From Umezawaea tangerina (GTDB lineage Bacteria; Actinomycetota; Actinomycetes; Mycobacteriales; Pseudonocardiaceae), in contig NZ_PVTF01000005.1 in the NCBI RefSeq assembly GCF_003002815.1, forward strand, positions 607,733 through 671,732: 64,000 nt of DNA, in the 5' to 3' direction. This document shows positions 54,523 through 62,560 of the stretch, piece by piece; positions within the stretch are counted from its first letter, which is position 1; every line of letters begins with the position of its first letter. The notes under the pieces were generated by a model. The model was not told the origin of the DNA, searched no databases, and saw only the letters and a program-made list of their open reading frames with translations. A program made the translations under genes and the position numbers.

Positions 54523-54574
54523 CTAGCCGCGACGCTCCCGTCGCCGCGGCCCAGAACACCCCGGCACACCCCGC

Positions 54575-55378
54575 TCAGCCGCCGAAGTCGAACGCGTCTC
54601 GGCGCCGGGAGTGCTGCTCCAGCAAGGAGAACGCCAGCACGGCCATCACCAGCCAGCCGACGCCGCAGGCCAGTGCCAGCCCGGCCTGCCCGAGCACGTC
54701 GGCGACCGGGGCCCGGTCGCCGACCGACCTGATCGCGGCCAGGCCGTGGGTCAGCGGCAGTGTCGACGCGATCGACCGCACCCACGAGGGCCAGAAGTCC
54801 ACCGGTACCTGCACCCCGCAGATCGCCATCATGACCAGGTAGGCGGAGTTGGACAGCAGGTTGCGCGCCCCGGACGCGGTGAGCACGAACGCGGACAGGA
54901 ACAGCCCCACCGCGTAGGTCGACAACGCCGTCAGCGGCACGAGCAGCACGAGCGCGGGGACCTGGGTGGGCGACCAGTGCACCCCGAACGCGGGTGCCAG
55001 CGCCAGCAACGACACCAGGGCGGTCAGCGAGCCGCTGACGGGCCACTGGACGCTGCGGCCGAGGAAGACCCAGGCCAGCCGGACCGGTGCCGCGCTCAGC
55101 AGCGGGAGCGTGCCGATCCTGCCCTCCGACGAGCTCGACGCGACCACGCTCATCGTCTCCACCACGCAGGTCATGACCGCGTTGCCGACGACCAGGTACC
55201 GCAGCTGCGCCTGGTCGCCGAGCATGATGCCCACGAAGGCGAAGAACGTGACCTGGGCGAGCATCCGCCCCAGCCAGCCGAAGGTCCAGCTCCACCACGT
55301 GTAGGAGGCGCGGAAGTCCGCCCAGGCGTTGGCCGCGCTGTAGCGCAGCACCGTGGACGTGCGCACGAGGTACCGCAT
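54575..55378 (-). CDS. ABC-2 type exporter permease (distal)
   Basis: A 267-aa membrane protein of the ABC-2 permease family with six predicted helices. Segments typical of the family are FVGIMLGDQAQLRYLVVGNAVMTCV and the conserved GIQVPVDFWPSW-like CGVQVPVDFWPSWVRSIASTLPLTHGLAAIR. ATG 55378 has GAGGT seven bases upstream. It is the last gene of the minus-strand cassette and ends 52 nt from the mini-IS. It works with the next permease and the ATPase to export a small product, inferred to be the modified peptide. Confidence 0.88.
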   Translation of the reverse strand: MRYLVRTSTVLRYSAANAWADFRASYTWWSWTFGWLGRMLAQVTFFAFVGIMLGDQAQLRYLVVGNAVMTCVVETMSVVASSSSEGRIGTLPLLSAAPVRLAWVFLGRSVQWPVSGSLTALVSLLALAPAFGVHWSPTQVPALVLLVPLTALSTYAVGLFLSAFVLTASGARNLLSNSAYLVMMAICGVQVPVDFWPSWVRSIASTLPLTHGLAAIRSVGDRAPVADVLGQAGLALACGVGWLVMAVLAFSLLEQHSRRRDAFDFGG

Positions 55379-55390
55379 GGGTGCCACCTC

Positions 55391-56158
55391 TCAGGTCCTG
55401 GCCAACGTGCCGGTCGACCGCACCCGCCGCAGGATGCGGGTGATCATCAGCCCGCCGACGGCGCAGCCCGCCGCGCCGAGCACCGCGATCGCCGCCAGCC
55501 GCGGCAGCTCGTCGACGACCGGCGCCGGGGACAGCGCGCTGCGCAGCAGGTCCGAGCTCCACGACAGGAACACCAGCCTGCTCAGCGGCCGCAGCCACTC
55601 CGGCAGGTAGCTCACCGGCACGAGGATGCCGCCGAGCAGGTAGAACGGGTAGGTGAAGCTGTTCTGCAGCGTGCGGGCGGTCGGCAGCAGCACGTACAGC
55701 GCCGACATCGCGCTGGCCGTGCCCGCCATCGCCAGCGCGGACAGCACCAGGCACCACAGCAGCGTCAACGGGTGCTCGACGCGCACCACGACGCCGAACG
55801 GCCACCAGGCGACCAGCCACGACTCGACGAAGCTGACCGTGCTGATCGTGGTGACGGCGGTGATCCGGGCGAGGACCACGACCGGGAACGAGGCGGGTGT
55901 GGCGACCATCGCCTCCAGCGTGCCGCGCGAGCGCTCGCGGGAGATCAGGTCGCCCGCGGTCAGCAGGGCCAGGCTCCACAACGACATCAGCACCGGCGCG
56001 AGCACCGCGTACGCGGCGAGGTCGGTCCGGTGCGCGTGCCTGCTGATCGCCATGAACACCACCGTGTACAGCGGTGCCGTCACGAGCACGTGCACGGTGT
56101 CGGGCGAGCGCAGGGTGAGCGCCGCCTGGAACCGGAAGGCGTCCCGGAACAGTCTCAT
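55391..56158 (-). CDS. ABC-2 type exporter permease (proximal)
   Basis: A 255-aa ABC-2 permease with six helices. ISRERSRGTLEAMVATPAS is the cytoplasmic coupling loop and YPFYLLGGILVPVSYLPEWLRPLSRL the re-entrant C-terminal segment. Its start overlaps the ATPase stop by 4 nt. The two permeases probably form a heterodimer. Confidence 0.9.
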   Translation of the reverse strand: MRLFRDAFRFQAALTLRSPDTVHVLVTAPLYTVVFMAISRHAHRTDLAAYAVLAPVLMSLWSLALLTAGDLISRERSRGTLEAMVATPASFPVVVLARITAVTTISTVSFVESWLVAWWPFGVVVRVEHPLTLLWCLVLSALAMAGTASAMSALYVLLPTARTLQNSFTYPFYLLGGILVPVSYLPEWLRPLSRLVFLSWSSDLLRSALSPAPVVDELPRLAAIAVLGAAGCAVGGLMITRILRRVRSTGTLART

Positions 56159-57117
56159 GGGGACACCAGCATCCCGCGGTCGCCGATGACGTGCAGGTAG
56201 ACCTCTTCGAGGCTCGGCCGGACCGTGCGCAGGGCCGTCACACCGGCGGACACCAGCAGCGCCAACACCTCGCTGGTGGCGGCCGGCGTCGTGGTGTGCA
56301 CGACGACCCGGCCGCCGGTCTCCCGGTGCGCCTTGGAGACCCCGGACAGCGCGGACAGCCCCGCCAGCACGTCGTCAGCGACGCCGTCGGCCTCGACCCG
56401 CTCCAAAGTGGACAGCCGGGCCGCCAGCCGGGCCGGGGTGTCGGTCGCCAGCAGCACGCCGTTGTCGATCAGCGTCACCTCGTCGCAGACCGCCTCGGCC
56501 TCGGCCATGTCGTGCGTTGTCAGCAGCAGGGTGCGGCCCTCGGCGGTCAACTCGCCGATGAGCCCGCGGAAGTCCCGCACCGCCACCGGGTCCATGCCCG
56601 AGGTCGGCTCGTCCAGGATGAGCACCCGCGGGTCGCTGATCAGGCCGCGCGCCAGGTGCAGGCGCTGCTTCATGCCGCGGGAGAAGCCGTCGACCCGGTC
56701 GCGCGCCCGCCCCGACAGGCCGACCCGTTCCAGCAGCTCGTCCACGCGCCGCGACAGCGCGCGCCCGTGCAGGTCGTAGAGCGCGCCCCACAGCTGGAGG
56801 TTCTGCCTGGGGGTCAACCGCCCGTACAGGCCGCGGTCGCCGCCGAACACCACGCCGATCGACCGCTTGACCGCCAGGGTCTCGTGCCGGACGTCGTGGC
56901 CCAGCACCGAGGCGGTGCCGGAGCTGGGCAGCAGCACGGTGGACAGGATCTTGCACAGCGTGGTCTTGCCCGCGCCGTTGGGACCTAGCAGCCCCCGCAC
57001 CGAACCGGACGGGATCGACAGGTCGACACCGCCCAGCGCGACGATCTCGCCGCCACCCCGCCCGGCCCGCGCCGGGAACGTCCGCCGCAGCGACCGGGTC
57101 TCGACCGCGTCGGTCAT
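56155..57117 (-). CDS. ABC-2 exporter ATPase
   Basis: A 320-aa DrrA/CcmA-type ATPase: Walker A GPNGAGKTT at about residue 41, signature variant FSRGMKQRLHLARGL, Walker B VLILDEPTSGMDP and H-loop TTHDMAEAE. A C-terminal extension of about 80 residues is usual for drug/antibiotic exporters. It overlaps the nucleotidyltransferase gene by 4 nt, which ties export to the modification genes. Confidence 0.93.
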   Translation of the reverse strand: MTDAVETRSLRRTFPARAGRGGGEIVALGGVDLSIPSGSVRGLLGPNGAGKTTLCKILSTVLLPSSGTASVLGHDVRHETLAVKRSIGVVFGGDRGLYGRLTPRQNLQLWGALYDLHGRALSRRVDELLERVGLSGRARDRVDGFSRGMKQRLHLARGLISDPRVLILDEPTSGMDPVAVRDFRGLIGELTAEGRTLLLTTHDMAEAEAVCDEVTLIDNGVLLATDTPARLAARLSTLERVEADGVADDVLAGLSALSGVSKAHRETGGRVVVHTTTPAATSEVLALLVSAGVTALRTVRPSLEEVYLHVIGDRGMLVSP

Positions 57118-58193
57118 GGGGAACCCACCTCCAGTCCGTCCAGCTCGCGCAGCGCGGCGTGGTAGTCGTCCTCGGTCACGAGCTCGCCCGCCACGAGCAG
57201 GAAGTCCGCCACCGGGGTGCGCAGCAGGTCGAGGCCCTCACCGCGGTGCAGGCTGCTGACCGACCAGTCCCGGCGGGCACGCCGCAGCAGGAACCCGTAG
57301 ACGGGCAGCCCGGCCGCGAGACGGCCCTGCACGGTCGGCGGGACGCTTTCGACGGGGCTGCCACCGGTCCGCCGCCGCCGTTCCTCCTCGGCGGGTGCGC
57401 GCAGCCGCTCGACGCACTCCTCCAGCAGCGGGGAGGAGATGTGCTCGGCGGTCCTGGCGAGCAGCTCCAGCAGCTCGGGGGCGCGGAAGTACTCGACCGC
57501 GGTGTCGGCGAGCCGGTCGGGGTCCGGCGGGCCGCTGTCGAACAGCATGACGACGTCGACCACGTCCTTGACGGTGAACTCGTGCTGGAAGCGCTCCTCG
57601 GCGAGGCAGACGAGCGCGGCCAGGGTGGCGTCCGCGGGCAGCACGACCGACGGCGGCACCCGCACGTAGTCGCCGACGAGGGCGATCGTGGTGAGCTCGA
57701 CCCGGTTGTCCCGGTCCAGCAGCGGGTCGTCGGAGGGCCAGGACAGGCCCGCCAGCACGTGCGTGACCCCGTCGAACCGGAGCAGCGAGACGTCGATCAG
57801 CTCGACGTCGACCTGGTCGCCGACCACCCCGGCCGCGCGCCACAGCGACGCCTCGTCCGCGAGCAGCAGGTCCAGGTCGGCCGAGGGGCGGACCACGTCC
57901 GGCGGGTAGAACCCGGCGATCGACTGCCCCTTCAGGATCCGGATGGGCGTGGCGGCGCCGATGTCGGCGGCCAGCCCCCGGTAGCGCGCGGCCTGTTCGC
58001 GTTCCCGGCGCAGCTCGTCGGCGCTGCCGGTGCCGATCTTCAGACCGTCGCGGGCCGCGACGGAGATCACCATGTGGGACAGGTGCGACCCGGCCTTGCC
58101 CGCGGCGCGCATCACGGCGCGGACCGACTCGGACTCGTCGACGCCCAGCAGCGAGCGCAGGAAGGCGAAGTCGACCTTCGCGGAGAGGCTCAT
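57114..58193 (-). CDS. NTP_transf_5-like nucleotidyltransferase
   Basis: A 359-aa cytoplasmic protein resembling the PF14907 group of uncharacterised nucleotidyltransferases, found in several peptide natural-product clusters. The core is RILKGQSIAGFYPPDVVRPSADLDLLL: Lys88-Gly89, then Asp106 and Asp108 as probable Mg-NTP ligands. An acidic third ligand could be in VDVELIDVSLL. The C-terminal half is helical. It would transfer a nucleotide onto a small molecule or peptide; its acceptor here is unknown. ATGA overlaps join it to the genes on either side. Confidence 0.75.
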   Translation of the reverse strand: MSLSAKVDFAFLRSLLGVDESESVRAVMRAAGKAGSHLSHMVISVAARDGLKIGTGSADELRREREQAARYRGLAADIGAATPIRILKGQSIAGFYPPDVVRPSADLDLLLADEASLWRAAGVVGDQVDVELIDVSLLRFDGVTHVLAGLSWPSDDPLLDRDNRVELTTIALVGDYVRVPPSVVLPADATLAALVCLAEERFQHEFTVKDVVDVVMLFDSGPPDPDRLADTAVEYFRAPELLELLARTAEHISSPLLEECVERLRAPAEEERRRRTGGSPVESVPPTVQGRLAAGLPVYGFLLRRARRDWSVSSLHRGEGLDLLRTPVADFLLVAGELVTEDDYHAALRELDGLEVGSP

Positions 58194-59017
58194 CACCGGC
58201 TCCCCAGTGGCGCGAACCAGTACCGGTGGCTGACCCGCCACCCGCGTCTGCGCAGCGAGGCCAGGACGCGCTCGGCCTTCCCGGAGCTGTCGCCCACCGG
58301 GTGCACGACGTTGCCGAACAGCGGCAGGCCGAGGCCCGCGGCGTGCTCGCCCGCCGCGGCGGTCAGGGCGGTGGTGGCGGCGCGCACGTCGACCACCGGT
58401 TCCACCAGGCTGTCCACCAGTTCCACGAAGTCCGTCCCCGTCACCTCGTCGTGCGCCGCGCACAGCAGCGTGGCGTGCCCGACGGGCTCGCCGCGGTGCC
58501 ACACCAGCAGCGACACGCGTCCCCGCTGCTCCAGCACGCTCCGCGCGGCCGTGGCCGCGTCGGTGGCCGCCACGTCGGCCTCGATCTCGTCGCCCGCGGC
58601 GTGGAACGCCCGTTCGAGCCAGCCCAGCACCAGCGGGTCGTGCTCCGGTCCCGCCGTCGTCACCTCGAAGTCCACGTCCGCCGCCGACGCCGCCAAGTCC
58701 ACATCGGACGGAGACCCGCCCGCCAGCCGGACGTAGGTCACCTGGGTCCGCCACGGTCGCGGCAGCTCCACCCACGGACCGGTGCGCATCAGCAGGCCGT
58801 CCGCGTCGTCGTGGCCCGCGACCAGCACCCCGGTGAGCTCGGCCAGCAGGGCGGGGTCCTCGACCAGCCCGTGGTCGGCGTACTCCACCAGCACCTGCCG
58901 CCGGCCGGTGACCGCGTCCGTGTACGCGCCCGCGACGTAGGACCGCCCGGCGACCGTGCGGAGCAGACCGCTCTCCCGCGCCGCGTCGACGTAGCCCGAA
59001 TCCACCGCGCGGGTCAT
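58193..59017 (-). CDS. GNAT-like acyltransferase fold protein
   Basis: A 274-aa protein. The C-terminal 150 residues read like a GNAT acetyltransferase: VSLLVWHRGEPVGHATLL is the central beta-hairpin, followed by DFVELVDSLVEPVVDVRAATTALTAAAGEHAAGLG and a final SLRRRGWRVSHRYWF. The usual RxxGxG acetyl-CoA loop is weak, so it may be degenerate or have another role. The N-terminal half (RSYVAGAYTDAVTGRRQVLVEYADHGLVEDP) matches nothing I know. Coupled by 4-nt overlaps to the M16 and nucleotidyltransferase genes. Confidence 0.6.
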   Translation of the reverse strand: MTRAVDSGYVDAARESGLLRTVAGRSYVAGAYTDAVTGRRQVLVEYADHGLVEDPALLAELTGVLVAGHDDADGLLMRTGPWVELPRPWRTQVTYVRLAGGSPSDVDLAASAADVDFEVTTAGPEHDPLVLGWLERAFHAAGDEIEADVAATDAATAARSVLEQRGRVSLLVWHRGEPVGHATLLCAAHDEVTGTDFVELVDSLVEPVVDVRAATTALTAAAGEHAAGLGLPLFGNVVHPVGDSSGKAERVLASLRRRGWRVSHRYWFAPLGSR

Positions 59018-60231
59018 GACGCCTCCGGTCGCACGCACACGAACAGGCCGTCGGCGACCTGCGCCGCCGCGGCCCGGACGTCCTGCGCCGTGACGGCGGC
59101 CAGCTCGGCCAGGTCGTCGTCGAGCGACCACGCCACGGTGCCCGCCCTGCCGCGCGCGCCGATCAGGTTGGCCTGTTCGAGCGGCGACTCGCTGTCCCGG
59201 ATCAGGCCCATCACCGCCTGCCTGCGGGCGGCGTCGAGGTCGTCGGGCGTGGGGCCGTCGGTGGCGAGCCCGGCCAGCAGCTCCCGGACGACCTCCATCA
59301 GCCGCGGGGCCGACTCCGGTTCGACACCGACCAGCAGCCGCCACACCCCCGCGTCGGCGTAACCGCGGTGCCACGCCTGGAACGAGTAGGCCAGCCCCTC
59401 CTGGTTGCGCAGGGACCGGTAGAGCAGCGACGAGGGGCTGGAACCGAGCAGCTTGGCCAGCACGTTGTAGGCCGACCGGTCGGGGTCGCCGGTGCGGGGC
59501 GAGGCGGCGCCCATGCACACCCAGCACAGGTTCTCGTCCGTCGGCCACGCGGGCAGCCGGTCCTGCCGTGCGGGGACCGGCTCGTCCCGGCCGACGCGGA
59601 ACACCGCGCCCGAGCCCGCGGCTGGCGAGTCGACCAGCGGCTTGGGGATCCTCGGTCCGACCACCACCAGCACCATCGGGCTGGTGAGGAAGTTCGCGGC
59701 GTGCTCGGCCCGGAGCTCCTCGACCGTGATGGCGGCCAGCTCCTCGGGCACACCGCCGACCGGACGTCCCAGGTCGTGGCCCGCGAAGAACTCGGCGAGG
59801 AACGCGTCCTGCACGGCGTCGGCCATGTCGGCCGCGCCGGTCGCCAGCTCCTTGAGCACCACGGCCCGCTCGTCGGCCAGCCGGTCGGCCTCGAAGACCG
59901 GCGCGAGCACCGCGGTGTGCAGCAGCTCGGCGATCTCGTCGGCGTCGTCGGCGCTCACCTGGGCGTAGAACTGCGTCATCTCCGGCGCGGTGTGGGCGTT
60001 GACGTAGCCGCCGAGCCGCTCGACGTGCTCGCAGAACGACGGAACCCCGGCTACCGGACTGGACATCAACAGGTGTTCGAGCAGGTGCGCTACTCCGCCG
60101 CGGCCGGCCGGATCGTGCCGGGCGCCGTAGCCGACGGTGAGGCTCAGGCTGGTCGTCCGCAGCTTCTCGTCGACGACGGGGACGACGGGAATGCGCGCGA
60201 AGCCGACCGGAGGTGCTCCGGTTGTGGTCAT
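59014..60231 (-). CDS. M16-family zinc metallopeptidase
   Basis: A 405-aa single-chain M16B (mitochondrial-processing-peptidase-like) protease. The inverted zinc motif is HLLEH, with His49, Glu52 and His53; Glu128 is the third ligand at the canonical distance of 76 residues. The C-terminal half has SSLLYRSLRNQEGLAYSF, the substrate-pocket Arg/Tyr motif. A complete active site in one polypeptide suggests it homodimerises. It is the first enzyme gene after the 21-aa peptide and probably trims that peptide. ATG 60231 has a strong GGAGGTGA upstream. Confidence 0.93.
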   Translation of the reverse strand: MTTTGAPPVGFARIPVVPVVDEKLRTTSLSLTVGYGARHDPAGRGGVAHLLEHLLMSSPVAGVPSFCEHVERLGGYVNAHTAPEMTQFYAQVSADDADEIAELLHTAVLAPVFEADRLADERAVVLKELATGAADMADAVQDAFLAEFFAGHDLGRPVGGVPEELAAITVEELRAEHAANFLTSPMVLVVVGPRIPKPLVDSPAAGSGAVFRVGRDEPVPARQDRLPAWPTDENLCWVCMGAASPRTGDPDRSAYNVLAKLLGSSPSSLLYRSLRNQEGLAYSFQAWHRGYADAGVWRLLVGVEPESAPRLMEVVRELLAGLATDGPTPDDLDAARRQAVMGLIRDSESPLEQANLIGARGRAGTVAWSLDDDLAELAAVTAQDVRAAAAQVADGLFVCVRPEAS

Positions 60232-60269
60232 CTCTACTCACCTCCGCAGGGTGGTCGAATTCAAGGAAA

Positions 60270-60303
60270 GCGCCGCCACGGAGAACATCCCCCGTGGCGG
60301 CGC
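60270..60303 (-). terminator. Attenuator-like hairpin between peptide gene and M16 gene
   Basis: A perfect 12-bp stem (60270-60281 with 60292-60303, one arm GCGCCGCCACGG) and a 10-nt loop. It lies 20 nt after the peptide stop and ends about 38 nt before the M16 start. No T-run, so partial termination or RNA-end protection is likely; both would raise peptide mRNA over enzyme mRNA. Confidence 0.75.
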
Positions 60304-60323
60304 CAATTACCCGTCTGTCAAGC

Positions 60324-60389
60324 TCAGCGCTTGGGGGTCTGCACCTTGTCCAGACGCGGGCGGAGCAGGGAGACGTGGTTGCGGTTCAT
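60324..60389 (-). CDS. 21-aa basic peptide, candidate RiPP precursor
   Basis: A 21-codon gene beginning MNRNHVSLLR and ending VQTPKR before TGA. It has a proper ribosome-binding site (AGAGG six bases before ATG). The product has six Arg/Lys and one Asp, no Cys, one Ser (7), one Thr (18) and Pro11/Pro19. It is the first gene of the minus-strand cassette with an M16 protease, a GNAT-like protein, a nucleotidyltransferase and an ABC-2 exporter, and a hairpin separates it from them. That layout is typical of peptide natural-product precursors. A regulatory leader peptide is the main alternative. I know no described family with this sequence. Confidence 0.6.
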   Translation of the reverse strand: MNRNHVSLLRPRLDKVQTPKR

Positions 60390-60436
60390 TTTCTACCTCT
60401 TTCGTTAAACTCCCCCGGACGGCTCCGGGTAATACA

Positions 60437-60465
60437 TTTTTAGCATGGGCCGCACAGCCCACCAA
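60437..60465 (-). promoter_or_regulatory. Possible promoter of the peptide cassette
   Basis: Minus-strand TTGGTG (60460-60465) and TAAAAA (60437-60442) are separated by 17 nt, about 45 nt upstream of the peptide start. The 60390-60600 region is visibly richer in A/T than its surroundings. Confidence 0.4.
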
Positions 60466-60619
60466 CGCACTCGGGTATTGATTTTGCGACGCGGAACAGC
60501 GCTTGACAGCGGTTCACTTCGCATGGGATATCGAGATGCCTCCGATGGTATTCGTCGATATCGCGACCCGATGTGCCGCGCGATCACCGGAAATGCCGGC
60601 ACGACCTGCCGGACAAAGC

Positions 60620-60660
60620 GATCGGCCCGCTCACCCGAATACCGGGTGAGCGGGCCGATC
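60620..60660 (-). terminator. Terminator of the IclR gene
   Basis: A perfect 18-bp stem (60620-60637 with 60643-60660, one arm starting GATCGGCCCGCTC) and a 5-nt loop. It is 49 nt past the IclR stop and insulates the peptide promoter from upstream transcription. Confidence 0.88.
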
Positions 60661-60708
60661 CCGTCGGGGGCGCCGCTCGTGCGCGCCGTCGTGAAAGCCC
60701 GGCGGCCG

Positions 60709-61482
60709 TCAGCGCATGTAGCCGAACTCGCCGGTCTCGCCGAGCGTGCGGGCCAGCGCCGTCGCCGCACCGCGCACCGCGGGGACCACGATGCCGACCG
60801 GGCACGAGGACGCGGGCCCCACCACCGACATCGCCGCGACCACACCGACGCCCGGCACGAGCACCGGGCAGGACACACCGACGATCCGCTCGGCCGGGGT
60901 GTCGTACTCGACCGACGAGTGCCCCAGCGACCTGATCCGGTTGAGGTGCGAGCCGTCGTCGGGCCGGGGGACGGCGCGCAGCGGGTAGCCGGGCCGTTCG
61001 AAGGCCTTGATCGCCTTGGCGGCCGCGTTCGCCGCGATCCGGTCGGGGTTCACCCCGGCGAAGTGCCCCGGCCGGGCCTTGCTGTGCCGCGCCAGGTGGA
61101 CGGCGGTCTCGCCGTCCCGGACCGACAGGTAGGCGCGCCCACCGGTCGTGTCGTGCAGCCGGGCGAGCAGCGGTGCCGCCACGTCGCACAGCACCCGGTG
61201 GGTGGGCACCCTGGAGCCGAGCACGGACAACCGCCGCCCCAGGCGGAGCTCCCTGCCGTGCCGCTCCAGCAGGCCCCACTGGACGAGCTCGCCGATCAGC
61301 CGGTGGGCGGTCGGCTTCGACAGGCGCGCCCGTCGGGCCAGCTCCGTCAGCGACAGCGTGCTGCCCGTCGGTTCGAACATGCACAGAATGGCCAACGCCT
61401 TGCCCAGCATGGACAGCTTGGGGTACCCGTCCTGCGCCAGGTCCCCGATCCTGCCCTTGTCCGCCTCGATCGACATGGTCAT
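60709..61482 (-). CDS. IclR-family transcriptional regulator
   Basis: A 257-aa regulator. N-terminal winged helix: MLGKALAILCMFEPTGSTLSLTELARRARLSKPTAHRLIGELVQWGLL. C-terminal effector (GAF-like) domain: GGRAYLSVRDGETAVHLAR and IVGVSCPVLVPGVGVVAAMSVVGP. ATG 61482 has AAAGGA upstream. It lies upstream of the peptide cassette on the same strand but is separated from it by a strong terminator, so any control would be in trans. Confidence 0.92.
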   Translation of the reverse strand: MTMSIEADKGRIGDLAQDGYPKLSMLGKALAILCMFEPTGSTLSLTELARRARLSKPTAHRLIGELVQWGLLERHGRELRLGRRLSVLGSRVPTHRVLCDVAAPLLARLHDTTGGRAYLSVRDGETAVHLARHSKARPGHFAGVNPDRIAANAAAKAIKAFERPGYPLRAVPRPDDGSHLNRIRSLGHSSVEYDTPAERIVGVSCPVLVPGVGVVAAMSVVGPASSCPVGIVVPAVRGAATALARTLGETGEFGYMR

Positions 61483-61715
61483 CACCGTCGTCCTTTCCCC
61501 TCGGGAAACGCGACTTCCCGCCTCGCTCCGGTCACTGGGCCGACGTTGCTCAGCGCGGTTCCCGCACCGGTCCCCCGTCGATCCCTGCGCCCTTCCGGGC
61601 CTGGTGAGGGGCACTGAGACGACAACCGCGGCGGAGGACCGGTGGGCGGATCGAGGGGGTGCGGCGGTGTTCGACGGTCCGCGCGGATCGCAGGACGGTC
61701 AGCGACGGGCGGGGA

Positions 61716-62393
61716 TCACTTGTCCCAGCCGAGCTCGTCGAGGCCGCGGAAGAAGCGGCCGTTCGTCCGCTCCGCCGGGAGGTCCAGCAACCGGACCAGG
61801 TCGGCGGCGGTGTCGGCGGGGTCGTCCGGGGCGGAGTCCGTGCCCATCTCCGTGCGGATCCACCCCGGGCAGTACGAGAACGCGGACACGTCGGTGCCCG
61901 CGGCGGTGAAGTGCCGCGACACGGCCAGCGTCAACGAGTTCACGGCCAGCTTCGAGGACCGGTAGGCGAACGACGCGCCGTCGGCGTCCTGGAGGCGTCC
62001 CATGCCGGAGGACACGCACACCATCCGGCCCGAGCCGCGTTCCACCATGCGCGGCGCGTACCGCAGGGCCATCTGCACCGTTCCGAACAGGTTGACCTCG
62101 AAGGTGCGGTGCAGGTCCTCCACCCGCAGCGCGAAGAGGTCGCCGTAGCCCGCGCGCGGGTCGTCCAGGTACACCCCGGCGTTGTTCACCACCACGTCGA
62201 CGTCCTCGGTGGCGAACAGCGACGCGGGCAGCCGGTCGCCCAGGTTCAGCGACCGGTAGTCGTCCAGGTCGTCGTGCCGCGGCGCGGCGGCCAGTCCCGC
62301 GCCCAGCACCCGGTACCCGGAACCCTTGAGGGAGCGGCAGATGTGGCGGCCGAGGCCTCGCGACACGCCGGTCACCAACGCGGTTGGCGTCAT
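61716..62393 (-). CDS. Short-chain dehydrogenase/reductase
   Basis: A 225-aa classical SDR. Cofactor motif TGVSRGLG near residue 8, NNAG at about 70, and the catalytic YRSSK later, with Ser in VSSGMG. Substrate unknown. It is divergent from the PHP phosphatase, and the gap holds a GTCCCAG/CTGGGAC palindrome. Confidence 0.92.
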   Translation of the reverse strand: MTPTALVTGVSRGLGRHICRSLKGSGYRVLGAGLAAAPRHDDLDDYRSLNLGDRLPASLFATEDVDVVVNNAGVYLDDPRAGYGDLFALRVEDLHRTFEVNLFGTVQMALRYAPRMVERGSGRMVCVSSGMGRLQDADGASFAYRSSKLAVNSLTLAVSRHFTAAGTDVSAFSYCPGWIRTEMGTDSAPDDPADTAADLVRLLDLPAERTNGRFFRGLDELGWDK

Positions 62394-62481
62394 CGGTCCA
62401 CCTCCGGCAGCGACGCCGGGATCCGGCGCGTCGGAACGGGTTGCTCACCGCCAGTGAAGTGCACGGCCCGCGGCGGCGCCT

Positions 62482-62497
62482 GTCCCAGAACTGGGAC
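62482..62497. promoter_or_regulatory. Operator-like palindrome between SDR and PHP genes
   Basis: GTCCCAG and CTGGGAC around AA, a perfect 7-bp inverted repeat in the 167-nt divergent gap, about 64 nt before the PHP start. Confidence 0.5.
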
Positions 62498-62560
62498 GTC
62501 GACACCGCCCGCGGGGGAACGGATCCTTTGCGGGATCGACGAAGGGCGGTGCACGAAGTC

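Noticed and set aside
54453..55979. Minus-strand frame bridging the mini-IS and the ABC permeases
   Set aside because: It is an out-of-frame reading through the two permease genes and the IS end. The permeases read cleanly in their own frames.
54575..60389. Peptide cassette as a lanthipeptide, lasso peptide or PQQ cluster
   Set aside because: No LanB/LanC, lasso cyclase, ThiF, YcaO or radical SAM gene is in or beside it, and the peptide has no Cys and lacks the PqqA Glu/Tyr pattern.
60437..60600. Additional small ORFs in the AT-richer region upstream of the peptide
   Set aside because: Several 30-80-codon frames exist, but none has an RBS, a sensible composition or a coupling to neighbours.
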